Below, piece by piece: positions 1 through 12,254 of a stretch of DNA of 64,000 nt. Source of the DNA: Helichrysum umbraculigerum (lineage: Eukaryota; Streptophyta; Magnoliopsida; Asterales; Asteraceae); NCBI GenBank assembly GCA_949592205.1, contig CATIUR010000001.1, forward strand, positions 315,784,750 to 315,848,749. Reading direction: 5' to 3'. The notes beneath the pieces are model-generated. The model was not told the DNA's origin. It made no database searches and saw nothing but the letters and a program-made list of their open reading frames with translations. A program made the position numbers and the translations under genes. Within the stretch, counting starts at the first letter, position 1, and every line of letters starts with the position of its first letter.

Positions 1-322
1 TAACGCCCTAAACGCATAAGGTTGTGTAAGTAAATGTCTTACAAGACCATCTATAGCGATTGTATAAGTGGGGGTTAATGTCCACTTAAGCCAATCGTGT
101 AGGTGGAGGGTTAATGTCCACCTAGAGCTAGTTCATCAACTAGTTATGTCCAAATAAGTTGTTCAAGTTCGTTTATCAAAAACGTGTACGACCCGTTGGT
201 GAAAGTTTGTAATAATAATTCATTTAGACATTATTATTAAGTTTGCTTTGTTGTATACTATTCAGTAGTACAAATCGTGTGTTGCAAATAGATTATTTTA
301 GTTGTATAAGCCTTAAACATTA

Positions 323-499
323 GGTCAAAGTTGGTCAACTTGTTGGTCAAAGCTGGTCAAACCTGGTCAAACTGGTCAAAGTTGGTCAAACCTGGTCAAA
401 CTTGGTCAAAGTTGGTCAAACCTGGTCAAAGTTGGTCAAACCTGGTCAAATTGGTCAAAGTTGGTCAAACCTGGTCAAGGTTAGTCAAACTAGTCAAAT
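323..499 (-). repeat. Array of about 18 TTGAC(C/T) motifs in the Z LTR
   Basis: On the plus strand TGGTCAAA recurs with roughly 8-12 bp spacing: 16 GGTCAA followed by 2 AGTCAA. In the sense of the LTR (minus) these are TTGACC or TTGACT, the core W-box bound by WRKY transcription factors. The repeat is seen directly; WRKY binding is inferred. The array lies over 2 kb into the LTR, downstream of the putative promoter. Confidence 0.85.
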
Positions 500-500
500 T

Positions 501-764
501 GTAGCATCACTAGCAAAATGTAGCAACACTAGTAAATGTGGCATCACTAGGTTAGTGTCTCTACTTGAGACTTAGGATATTTTCAGAAATTGTAGCATCA
601 CTAGCCAAATGTAGCAACACTAGTAAATGTGGCATCACTAGGTTAGTGTCTCTACTTGAGACTTAGGATATTTTCAGAAAATGTAGCATCACTAACAAAA
701 TGTAGCATCACTAGTAATTGTGGCATCACTAGGTTAGTGTCTCTACTTGAGACTTAGGATATTT
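501..764. repeat. 91-bp tandem repeat, about 2.9 copies
   Basis: Units start at 501, 592 and 683. Each contains GTAGCATCACTAG, a second variant of it, and the segment GTGTCTCTACTTGAGACTTAGG. Copies differ at a few bases and the third is cut short. It lies next to the TTGAC array inside the Z LTR. Confidence 0.9.
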
Positions 765-2633
765 GGTTCAAGTGTTCTAAGTGTCGGTTTCTAATTCGGG
801 AAACTTTCTAAGTTTAGTTTTAGGTCCAAGTTACTAACTAAGTCATCCAAACCCATTTTTGTTACCACTTTCCAAAAATAGTAAGTTTTGTCGTTTTTAG
901 AAACTGAGCCGTTTTTGTTGACTTGGTCAAACCTACTCGGTTTGACCCGAAACTTTTACCCAACCCATATATCAGTTTAAAGAGTCCAATTAATTTGTCG
1001 GGTCGTGTCGGAGTTCATCCAAAGTGTCGGTTTCTAACATGCAACCTAAAAATTCAAGATTCAACGTTTTCGGTTTATGTCGGGTCATTACGCCAACTGA
1101 TTTCGCCTATCTCTAATCCAAATCAAACCTCAAAACTTTTACCAACTGATCTACTAAGTGTCTAGACTAACATGTCAAATTTCCAGCATTTAACAAGTCC
1201 GTTTACATATTAAATAAATTCCGTGAAAGTTCCGAACACAATTCTCGAAAACTAACAGGTCAGTCCTATAAATCGGCTCGTAGAGAAAAATGAGTACGTT
1301 TCTGGAAAAAGTAAAAAAAACACGAAAGTTGTAGATCTTTTCGAGACGAAGATTTCAAAAAAAAATGCGTCTTCTAACTCTCAATATTTGATTTTATACT
1401 AATTTTTCCTTGTAACAGCGTTTTTAGGACAGATTCTTGCATGTTCTTGTATAATTTATAAAAACGATTTTTAACAACAAACTTGGACATAATCATGATA
1501 GATAAACCAAATAACATCTAAATCAGTAGTAATAAAGTAAAATAAGTTAGAGATTTAGTGATTCTCACAAAGAATGATGAAGAGAAGTTGGAGATGATGA
1601 GGATGCTCTTGTTTTTGGCTTGATCTTCTTGATTTCCTCTTCAAGAATGTGGTGTTTAATGGTGGTTTAATGGTGGTTTTTGGGGGATGATATTCTACAG
1701 ATTTTTAGTGAGAGAGGGACTAGAGAGATGCTAGAGAAAATGTGTAAGTGAAGTTGAGTGTAGAATGAGAAGATTGCATGTAGTGTAAGTGGGTTTAGGG
1801 GAATCAAATGATTAAAATGCATGATAAAAGAGTGGGCAATTGGGGTGGTGACCACATGGGGAGGGGGCCCGGCCCATGGGGGTCCCACACAAGGGTATTT
1901 TGGTCATTTTCATTCCTAGCTTAATTTGTTGCGTTTTACGTTCGTTTGCCCGATTGTTTAGACGTTTATTTATACGTTAAATGTTTTATACGCGTTTTTA
2001 AGTGACGACTTAAATTTCGATATTTTTGATTGAAGTATTTATTAAAATACTTAAAAACATTTATAAAAATGTTCCGTTAATTCGTCGGCCTCAGTTTGCG
2101 TGCACGTTTTATGGAGGTTTAATCGCGTAACGTTTTTATTAGACGTTTTTCATTATTAACATCAAATGAGATATTTTAAATGAAAGTTTTACTCTAAATG
2201 ATATATTTTAAATTCTTAAAATATATTTTGGTTTTCGTTCGATTGTCGGGCGCGTTCCGCGCGTTTCTGTTGCGTTTGAGACGTTTTAGCCAAAACGCCT
2301 AGGTTTTTCGTATATTATTTTAATAAAATAATAAATAATGATAAATAACTTCTAAAAATAGATTTAAGTTATTTATAGAAAGTTTTTCACCAACTTCCGT
2401 ATTTATACTGTGTCGGACTCCGTCCGGTTGTTTCGCACAATTTCACCAAATTGCGTAAGCGTAATTACAACTAATTACGTAAGCGTAACATAAATCAATT
2501 ACGGGAGTGTATATTCACATAATATACAAATAGTTACAAGTAATTACAAGTATTTAGCCTAATACTAAACTAAACACACGTAATTAGGGTTTCAAGCAGG
2601 TTAATCAGTAACCCTAAATCGTCGGGTGTCACA

Positions 2634-2980
2634 ATCCAACCACCGGTTGAATGTTAATTCCAGAATATTCTATTTTCGGGCTTGGGCTTGATTCTTGGAC
2701 TCTCAATCTTCATATCCAGACTTCTTTGTTTTCTTGGCCCAATTCTTCATTTTAACTCTTTTAGTCTTCATTTCTACAAGGTCTCTAATCTTTATTTCTG
2801 TAAGTGCTTTAATTCTTCAGTTCTGGTCTCGTTCTTGTTCCTTTTTCTTCATTCTTTAATTAAAATACATTTCTGCAATTATTAACAAAATAAGTATCTA
2901 AAATCATATAAATGCAATAAAATGTATATAAATATAAGGATAAATTAATATAAAATATACTATCTATTTGATGCTTATCA
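2634..2980 (-). repeat. 3' LTR of element 0 (inner part)
   Basis: Nearly identical to about 11615-11963. It starts on the minus strand TGATAAGCATC, against TGCTAAGCATC in the partner LTR. The remainder lies beyond Z, left of the window. The ORF at 2682-2885 recurs in both LTRs and is not a gene. Confidence 0.88.
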
Positions 2981-4399
2981 AATATCCCCACACTTAAGTT
3001 CTGCTTGTCCTCAAGTAGAATACTGAATAAAATTTTAAAAATAAGCATCAAACTAATATTTAAGAATCAGAATACCAATACTAAAAATCTGTTTCATAAG
3101 TTAAAAATTTAAACAATTTAATTAACATGGATAACTATAATGTATAAATAAAATTATTATTATTTGTGTAATATATAACTTATGAATGATTACTAATATA
3201 TTTGTCCACTTTAAACAATCTATACTCATATTTCTGAATACCCTTTTATTGTTAGTATATATATTACTTATGATTTCCATATATGATATACCTTTAAATT
3301 TAATTATACAATTTACTTTTATATTCCAATTAAATATATGAAATACATTTTTAAGAATCAAGACATTGGTGAAAGGTCTGCATTTTCATGCAACAAAGCG
3401 ACGTAACTTGACTCAGGTTTAAGCAAAACCAGACTTGGTCAAACCATTTTGGCGACCTCATTAGGTATCTTTTATTTTTAAGACTTTTCAAGTACTTTTG
3501 ACTTGCGTTTGCTTAATTTTTAAGTATATATTAATAGAGACCAGGTCTATACATTCGTATAACAGAGGAAACCATCAATATATACCTCCAAATTTACTCA
3601 CATAAGTAAAAAGATATAAAATTATTGCATAATAAATTTAAAAATTAAGACTTTTATGTCATACATCATATTATGTATCATAAAATAATAAACAAGTTAT
3701 ATTATTAATTTTTTTTTTAATTCAGAAATCTTCATATAGATTGCCTATTAGTACATCATATCATATAATTATATATCACTTCCTTATTAAGTAGCTTTAC
3801 ATTATATATACAAAACAGTTAATCCATATTAAAGTCTAAACTTTTAAATACAAAACAAAACTTTTAACAAAAGTATTCTAACTAATAAATACTTAGTTAT
3901 TCACTTAAAATTTAAATTTTCAAAATTTAAGAACAATAGAAACTTAAATGTTTAATTAAAGAAATTCTTTTTCTTACGAACCCTATCCCCACACTTAAAT
4001 TATACAATGCCCTCATTGTATAAAAATGATAAACAAAAAGTGAGTAAGGGAAAGAAAAATAGAACAGAAAAACTCCCCTGACTGAAATTATAAATTTCAT
4101 CATCGGCTAAGAAAAATCTTCTTGGTTGATTCCTTCATCTCTTGAAAAATAATATACAACATCCACACTTTCGTAGTTAATCACGATTGCATTTAGCATA
4201 TGCAATAAGCCTTTAAACCCCTCGGTATCCCAAGTGGACGAGTTATAGTCTCGTGAGGGTTTCCAGTGAACACACCCACAAAGTTCAACCTAAAAAAAAT
4301 AAAATAAAAAGAAAAACATAACATATAAACATAAACACGGGTTGTCTCCCGAGAAGCACTTTTGTTTAAGTGTCGGTAAGTTCGACTTAATCATATCTC
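2981..4399 (-). other. Non-coding 3' region and polypurine tract of element 0
   Basis: AT-rich, with no credible ORF. On the minus strand the sequence next to the LTR is AAGTGTGGGGATATT (2981-2996), a polypurine tract for plus-strand priming. A second AAGTGTGGGGAT lies near 3985-4000. At about 4338-4360 the minus strand reads GCTTCTCGGGAGACAACCCG, a motif also found after the X ORF in D and E. The env-like ORF of full Athila elements is absent. Confidence 0.75.
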
Positions 4400-7300
4400 C
4401 TATTCTTCTAGAGATATATCTGAAATATGTTCAATAAAATTATCTTCATAGTATTTCTTCAAATGATGCCCATTGACTTTAAAAATACCCCCATTAAGTG
4501 ATATCAAATCTACACTCCCATTTGTATTAACTTGGTGAATAACATATGGTCCGCTCCATCTCGATTTCAATTTACCCGGAAATAACCTAATACGTGAATT
4601 ATATAAAAGCATCCATTCTCCAGCAACGAATTCTTTATCTCCCCGAAGTCTTGCATCATGCCATTTCTTCGTTCTTTCTTTATAAAATCTTGAATTCTCA
4701 TAAGCATTCCAACGAAGCTCATCTAACTCATGTATCTGTAAAAAGCGATGTTTACCAACTTTATCGGTATCCATGTTGCATTCTCGAAGTGCCCAATATG
4801 CTTTGTGTTCTATTTCCACTGGTAAATGACAAGCTTTTCCATAAACTAGTCTATACGGAGTACAACCTGTAGGTGTTTTAAATGCTGTCCTATACGCCCA
4901 AAGTGCATCATTTAATTTTTCCGATCATTCTTTTCTGTTAGAACCAACAGAATGTTCCAAAATACGTTTTAACACATGATTGGTATTTTCAACTTGTCCA
5001 CTCGTTTGTGGATGATAAGGTGTAGCAATTCAATGAGTAACTCCATATCTTTTCAATATTTTCTCCAATTGAGTGTTACAAAAATGAGTACCCCGATCAC
5101 TAATCAATGCCTTAGGAGTTCCAAATCTCGAAAATAACTGTTTAAGAAATTTTACCACAACTCTTGCATTATTCGTAGGTAATGCCTTTGCCTCTGCCCA
5201 CTTGGAAACATAATCCACAGCTACTAATATATACTTATTACCGTGACTCATAGGAAATGGTCCCATAAAATGAATACCCCAAACATCAAATATTTCACAA
5301 ACCTGTATACCAGTTTGTGGCATCTCATCTTTTTTAGAAATATTCCCAGCTCTTTGGCATGAATCACAATTCTTAACATAAGCATATGTATCTTTAAAAA
5401 TTGTCGGCCAATAGAATCCTGCATCAAATATTTTGTTCGCAGTGTAACTTGGTCCATTATGACCCCCTACTGGTCCTTCATGACAATGCTTTATAATCTG
5501 TTGAGCTTTTTCACCATGTACACAACGTCTGATTATGCCATCTGCACAGTATCTGAAAAGAAATGGATTTTCCCAAAAATAATACTTTAAATCAGAAAAG
5601 AATTTCTTCTTCTTCTAGTAATCCATCTTTGGTAAAATCTTAGTAACCAAATAATTTGCATAATTCGCAAACCAAGGTATATCCATTACTTCTTGTATAG
5701 TCATTAATTTCTCATCCCGAAATGTATCTTTAATATCTTCTTCATCCAACACTTCTAATCCCGGATTTTCCAACCTTGACAAATGATCAGCTGCGACATT
5801 TTCAGCTCCTTTCTTATCTTTAATTTCAATATCAAATTCCTGCAATAAAAGAATCCATCGCAATAAACGAGGGCGCGCATCCTGCTTATTAAACAAATAC
5901 TTCAAAGCAGAATGGTCAGTGTAAACCACAGTTTTAGTTAAGACAAGATATGAACGAAATTTATCGAAAGCAAAAACTACTGCCAAAAGTTCCTTTTCCG
6001 TAGTTGTGTAATTTTCCTGAGCATCTGTTAATGTTTTACTGGCATAATAAATTGTCTTAAACTTCTTGTCAACTTTTTGTCCTAGAACAGCTCCAACTGC
6101 ATAATCACTAGCATCACACATCAATTCAAAAGGTAAACTCCAATCTGGACTCGTCATTACTGGAGCAGATACCAACTTTTCTTTTAATGCATCAAACGAC
6201 TGTTTGCATTCATCTGTAAACTCAAATTTTGCATCCTTTTCTAGTAAATGATTAAGCGGTTTTGCAATTTTTGAAAAATCTTTTATAAATCTCCTATAAA
6301 ATCCAGCATGTCCTAGAAAACTTCTTATTCCTTTTACATTTGTAGGATAAGGTAGTTTTGAAATAGCTTCAATCTTCGCTTGATCTACCTCAATTCCTGT
6401 TTTGGATAATTTATGACCTAAAACAATTCATTCTCTAACCATAAAATGACATTTTTCCCAGTTAAGAACTAGATTTGCTCCTTCACATCTTTGCAACATC
6501 TTATGGAAATTTTCTAAACAAGCATCAAACGAATCTCCAAATACCGAGAAATCATCCATAAATACTTCCATGAAGTCTTCTACCATATCATGAAATATTG
6601 CGATTATGCAACGCTGAAATGTAGCTGGTGCATTACATAAACCAAACGGCATTCTTCTATAAGCGAAAGTACCAAACGGACAGGTAAATGTTGTTTTATC
6701 TTGATCTTCAGCTGCTATCGGTATTTGAAAATATCCTGAAAATCCATCCAGAAAACAATAGAATTCCTTTCCTGATAACCTTTCTATCATCTGATCAATA
6801 AATCGTAATGGAAAATGATCTTTCCTGGTAGCATCATTTAATTTCCGATAATCAATACAAACTCTCCATCCCGTTACTGTCCTTGTTGGTATCAATTCAT
6901 TCTTTTCATTAGGTACCACCGTTATTCCACCTTTCTTTGGTACAACATGTATTGGACTTACCCATGGACTATCTGAAATAGGATAGATTAACCCTGAATC
7001 CAACAATTTAATGATTTCTTTCCTAACTACATCTTTAACATTCGGATTCAATCTTCTTAAAGGTTGTACGACTGGCTTAAAATCTTTTTCCATCAAGATT
7101 TTATGAGTACAGTACGTAGGACTGATTCCTTTAATATCCGTTATTTTCCATGCTATTGCTTGTTTATGTTGTTTAAGAACCTGAACTAATCGTTCTTTCT
7201 CTGATTTTGACAATTTTGAAGATATTATAACCGGCAAGTCTGATGTTCCTTGTAAATAAGCATATTCCAAATGTGCTGGTAGCTCTTTAAGTTCCAACTG

Positions 7301-9904
7301 TGGTGGTTCTTCAATAGATGTCTTGATCTCAAATATATCTTCTTTAAAACAAGGAATATTGTTCACAGAATATGGTATTAATTCCTGGTTAATAATTTTA
7401 GCAATTGGCTGTATTTCTCCCTCTTCAGGATGTTGTTGAATAACCACGGTTGCTTCTTCCAAATCTTCATCTTCCTCTAATAACTTATCAAATTCTGCTA
7501 AATCCTTTTCAGTGTCAAATTCTTCAGTCCATCCATTAAGGATTCCTATATCTGCTTGATCTTTTCCTAAAAAATCTTGAAAAGAAGAGTTATCCATATA
7601 TTCATATGAATTTAAATAATAACAAGTATCATCCACATAATCAGGAAATTTCATAGAATTATTAACATAAAAAACAATTTTATCATTCCCTAATCTCATG
7701 GTAATTTTTCTATTAAAAACATCTATTAAGGCATGTGTAGTTGCTAAAAATGGTCTTCCAAATATAATAGGGACTTTAGGGTCTTCTACCATATCTAAAA
7801 TTACAAAATCACATGGAAAAACAAATTTATCAACTTTAATCAAAACATTTTCAACTATTCCCTTAGGATATTGCACAGATCGGTCAGCTAATTCAATACA
7901 CATACGAATAGGTTTTGGTTCTCCTAATCCTAAACGCATATAAAGAGTATATGGCATTAATGAAATACTAGCACCTAAATCTGCTAATGCATTTTCAATA
8001 TCAATTTCACCAATTTTGCAAGGTATAGTAATACTCCCTGGATCTTTGACTTTTGGAGGTAGCTTATTCTGCATTATTGCTGAGCATCTCGCATTCATAG
8101 TCACCTTTGTCACATTATTCAATTTACTTTTGTTGGTCAGCAGCTCCTTAAGATATTTTGCATACTTCGGCATTTGAGCTATAGCTTCAACAAAAGGAAT
8201 GTTAATATGAAGTTGTTTCAGATTTTCCAGAAATTTGTGGTATTGTTCATCTTCTTTGTCCTTTCTTAGAGCAGCTGGATATGGAAGTGGGGGTGTATAG
8301 TCTTTGATGACTTCTTTAACTTTATTTTCTCCAATGCCCTTTTTATTTGGTTGTATGTCTTCATCAATTGTTTCTTTTTCAACCTGTTCAGACTCAACAA
8401 TTTTATTAGTTATAACAGGAGAGTCAACATTCTTACCACTTCTAGTAATTACTGCTTTAGCTTGCTCCTTTGGATTTGTTTCAGTAAATCCTGGCAATGT
8501 TCCTGGAAATCTCTCCTGTATTGCTTTAGTAATCTGATGAACTGATCCTTCAATTTGTTTGATCGATGCTTCATTATTACGCATTCGTGTATTAGTTTCC
8601 TCTTCTCTTTTATTACTTTCCTCAGCCATTTTTCCCAATGCATTTTCTATCACCATCATTCTGTCATTATAGGAGGTATTTTGTCCTGTTTTGACATAAT
8701 AACCTGGTGCTCCTTGTTGATACTGTTGTCCAGGTTGACTAGTTCTTCTAAAGTTAGAAACTTGACGATAATTTGGATTTCCTTGAAAATCCCCATACAT
8801 AACTTCTTCAGTGATTATTTCACTATCATTATTAGGACATTCTGTCTTTAGATGATTTCCTCCACATATTTCACAACCAATCCTGATTGCATGAACTTGT
8901 TCATTTACTTTCTTAATATCTCTTCCCATACTTTCCAATTTTGCAGTGATAGCTACGAGACCATCACTATCTTCAGATATTCTTTTTCTTCCAGATGAAC
9001 CATCATCCCATAATTGAGAATGTTTTGCTAATTCTTCAATTCCGGCTTTTGCTACTGCTGGAGTTTTCTTAGGTACTGGGCCTTGTGCATCTAACTGTTG
9101 ACGTGTTGCTCGATCAACTCCTTTATAAAATACCGTTATTTCTTGTTGGACATTTAAATCATGCTGTGGACATTTATGTAACATCTCCTTATATCTTTCC
9201 CAAGCTTGATATAGAGATTCATCGGGTTTCTGCTTAAAATTCCTAATCTCGTCGATCATTTTTGACGTTTTGGAAGGTGTACAATACATTTTTAGAAATT
9301 TTCTACGAAGATCTTCCCAAGTAGTAATAGATCCGGCTGGTTCATTATTAATCCATCTCTTATCTCCATCCTTTAATGTTAAAGGAAATACCCGTAACAT
9401 CACCTGATCTCTTGTAACATTAGGAATATTAAACATATCTGCAATTTCTAAAATTTTCTCAACATGTTCGTTCACATCTTCTTTATCTTCTGGTTTGAAA
9501 GGATTCTCTCTCAATTCCTTCAGAAATTGTCCCTTTAATTCAAATTCTACTTCTCTAGCTATAGTAGGTCTAACCACTCCCGGTCTTGGATCTCCACGAG
9601 TTTGAATCGTGAAATCCTCAAGCGTCATGTTAGCTATGTCTGCCATGTCTCTTTGTTTTGGTTCAGAATCTCTTGGAAATACTGTATGTTGTCTCGAATG
9701 TACTTTATCTAAATCTGAATCAGAGTAATACCCTCTTTTAGCCGTTTTGACTAAACTTTTATGAAATATCAAGTCGTCTTCGTCAGATGAAATTCCTTGT
9801 TCTGGCGAATTAGGTGGCGCATATGATAATCGTCTTCTAGAATGAAATTCTCGTTTTGGTTCGTCAAATGGACTTAGTGGATCCGGATGAAGTGTGCGGG
9901 TCAT
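4400..9904 (-). pseudogene. Athila-type gag-pol polyprotein, four in-frame stops
   Basis: Retrotransposon polyprotein: particle protein, protease, reverse transcriptase, RNase H and integrase. Start chosen at the ATG at 9904 (MTRTLHPDP); the frame is open 42 codons upstream without recognisable sequence. Gag lies at about 9660-8900, a zinc knuckle (CEICGGNHLKTEC) near 8870, protease with DLGAS near 7980, RT with FMDD near 6555, RNase H at about 6175-5760, and integrase from about 5540 with its HHCC segment and SDRGTHF. The whole 5.5 kb stays in one frame, broken by TGA at 6428-6430, TAG at 5615-5617, TGA at 5030-5032 and TGA at 4925-4927. Three of the stops fit single C-to-T or G-to-A changes (CGA, CAG, TGG). 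Not functional as one protein. Confidence 0.92.
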
Positions 9905-10452
9905 ACATCCATCTGCAAAGAAGAACGGAATTTTTAGTAGTACTTTAAATTCAAAAGTAGATGTTAGAAGTTTGTTAGTAATATTCAAGTTGGTAAATAT
10001 GAATCCCGATAATTTAATAATAAAACACATTCAAAATTAAATATTCGAAAAATGATACCTAACCCAACTCTCCTATTTGTTAGTAATGCAATTTAGTTAA
10101 TTATACAACAATTCGAAATTACAGTGATTTTTGTTAAGTTTCTTTTACAAAGCTAGTCAATAGATCTCGGTAGCTCCATTGATAGTACACAAAAGCGGAG
10201 AAACAGGTCAGCGCTAAGCGTATTAAAAACCTATCTCTTTCGAGAAGCACCTTATCTCTTATATGATAAATCAATGAGGTAGGGCTGAACTCTCCTTATA
10301 CCTTTGTTTTTGTCAGTATTCTCAATGGGTGAGCCGATATTTCTTATAGATTTTGCAATGTATCAAAAATAAAAATTATACAAGTAAAATAATTAGTTTA
10401 AAATAAAATACACCGCTCCCCCGGTAAAACAAAAGTTCAACCGGTTAAGTGT
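9905..10452 (-). other. 5' leader of element 0
   Basis: Untranslated stretch between the primer site and the gag start. AT-rich; no feature recognised. Confidence 0.6.
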
Positions 10453-10470
10453 TCCCCGGCAGCGGCGCCA
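10453..10470 (-). promoter_or_regulatory. Primer binding site of element 0 (tRNA-Asp type)
   Basis: The minus strand reads TGGCGCCGCTGCCGGGGA, six bases after the LTR end. This matches the primer site usual in Athila and related plant Ty3 elements. The same 18 bases occur in element E. Confidence 0.93.
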
Positions 10471-10476
10471 AAAACT

Positions 10477-11963
10477 TGATGTGTGCTAAGTATAGGCAAT
10501 TATAATAACAAGTTTTAAATAAGGAAATACTAAATAATACTATCACACAATTCAGGCAACTATTAACCTGTTCGTATAATATAGCTATTTAAGTAAGTCC
10601 AAGTTCGAACACAGGGAACGTGATTTAATTTCTAACTAATTATTTATTCCTAATTACATTATTATACAAATAATATACAAATAATATACAAGATATAATA
10701 ATATACAAGATAGGGGGACGTTTTAGTTCCGAACGAACATAATTATATTTATATTTTGATACAGATTCTAATAGATAAGTTTTAAGGAACAACTTAAGAA
10801 TACTCAATTGGATAGAAGATTATAACTATTTAAACAATTATTTATTAAACGTATTATATCAACTTATGTCTATTTGCTTTGTTGGCTATTATTATTGGTG
10901 AATTACTAATGTAGAAAATCACAAAGATTAAGATAATTTTCATATAGCAACACTCCCAAAGATTAAGTAAAGTATTACTATTTATTAAGATCTATCAGTA
11001 GTTTATTAATACAATTCCAAGATTAGGTTGAATTACAATGTTACTTGACATTAATAATTGACAATCATTAATTAATTTATAAAACTCACAAGATTAGTAA
11101 AGCTATCTATATAAATCAATTAACTTTTACCAATATTAATATAACACGGATAATTCTTGTATAATAATAATTCAATAATATAGTTCCAACATAAACATAT
11201 AATTCATATAATAAATCTAATAAACATACATTTAAACATTCATAATGAAAACCTAATAAGCAATTAATTCAAATAAACAATATCTAAAATAACCCAAAAG
11301 ATTAATAAAGTTACAAAGATAAAGAAACCGAACCAATTAGCAAACCAGCTTTTCCTAGGGTTAAAAACCTTCAAACCCTAGCTCCTTTGCCTCCAAAATC
11401 GCACCTTAAAGTTGTCCTAAAACCCTAACTTTCGGTTTTAGTATTCTTGAATCGTATATCGTTTAAGCTAATTTGAGCCTCTATTTATAGTTTTACTGGC
11501 CGACCTTCCTACCGCCAGTTGGATACTCCAACAGCCGGTTGGAGTTATTTGAATCCGGGTCCAACTCCACGTGTCTGCACCGCCTTAAACCCTAAAGCTC
11601 AACCGCCGGTTGGTTAATCCAACCGCCGGTTGAATGTAAATTCCAGAATATTCTATTTTCGGGCTTGGGCTTGATTCTTGGACTCTCAATCTTCATATCC
11701 AGACTTCTTTGTTTTCTTGGCCCAATTCTTCATTTTAACTCTTTTAGTCTTCATTTCTTCAAGGTCTCTAATCTTTATTTCTTTAAGTGCTTTAATTCTT
11801 CAGTTCTGGTCTCGTTCTTGTTCCTTTTTCTTCATTCTTTAATTAAAATACATTTATGCAATTATTAACAAAATAAGTATCTAAAATCATATAAATGCAA
11901 TAAAATGTATATAAATATAAGGATAAATTAATATAAAATATACTATCTATTTGATGCTTAGCA
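10477..11963 (-). repeat. 5' LTR of element 0 (1487 bp)
   Basis: Minus-strand ends are TGCTAAGCATC and CACACATCA, directly before AG-TTTTTGGCGCC. A TATA box (CTATAAATAG on the minus strand) lies at 11481-11490. Directly upstream of it (11500-11640) are several copies of CCGCCGGTTGG-like dyads and a CACGTG G-box near 11570. Confidence 0.88.
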
Positions 11964-12244
11964 AGGAGACCGGGCCGATAAATGGGGATGAGTTACATAT
12001 TATTGATGATATCATGATCCGCCAGAATATCAATGTGGCTTGCATTATTGCTAAGAGGATGGCGAAGGAGAAGAAATTGGACCTGACGAAGCATGTGTTT
12101 ATAGGAGCCTTCATTACTAGATTGATGAGAGGGATGCGACTCTTGAAAAAGAGTCATGAGGACGAGTATAGAGTGTCTTCCACTTCATTACCTTGTGACT
12201 TAGATTACTGCAAGCAAATCCTGCTGATTACTGAGGATTCTTAG
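11964..12244 (+). pseudogene. Fragment of an Athila-type env-like / plant transposon ORF
   Basis: An open frame that begins inside the neighbouring LTR and becomes meaningful from 11964. It contains INGDELHIIDDIM and HVFIGAFITRLMRGM, resembling, from memory, the helical region of ATHILA ORF-1 and related putative plant transposon proteins. It ends at TAG 12244, ten bases before the LTR of element A. It is the 3' scrap of an older element: element 0 cuts its left side and A begins to its right. Family assignment is tentative. Confidence 0.5.
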
Positions 12245-12254
12245 AGGCAGTGTT

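Larger units (their letters stand above)
1..2633 (-). mobile_element. Element Z: LTR of a Tekay/Del-like Ty3 retrotransposon, cut by window edge
   Basis: Read on the minus strand this starts TGTGACACCCGACG, the same kind of LTR terminus as elements A, B and C. A pyrimidine-rich stretch near 1690-1760 resembles a transcript leader on that strand. The right end (2633) abuts sequence matching the LTR of element 0 (compare 2634 onward with about 11615 onward), so Z inserted into that LTR. No primer site is seen, so either the LTR runs past position 1 or Z is a solo LTR. No ORF here looks coding. Orientation comes from the TGTGACA start and the leader-like stretch; there is no polyprotein to confirm it. 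Confidence 0.7.
2634..11963 (-). mobile_element. Element 0: decayed Athila-like Ty3 retrotransposon
   Basis: Minus-strand order is 5' LTR (11963 to 10477), primer site, leader, gag-protease-RT-RNase H-integrase (9904 to 4400), non-coding 3' region, polypurine tract and 3' LTR (2980 leftward). The DLGAS protease, FMDD reverse transcriptase and tRNA-Asp-type primer site are Athila features. Only about 347 bp of the 3' LTR is in the window because Z is inserted in it. The two LTRs differ at about six of the roughly 340 shared bases. No env-like or X-type ORF is seen downstream of integrase. Confidence 0.9.

Noticed and set aside
501..764. CRISPR-like array
   Set aside because: Direct tandem repeats without unique spacers, in a plant LTR.
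11665..11868. Hydrophobic 67-residue ORF, also at 2682
   Set aside because: Present in both LTRs of element 0 only; pyrimidine-rich LTR sequence giving Leu/Phe/Ser codons.
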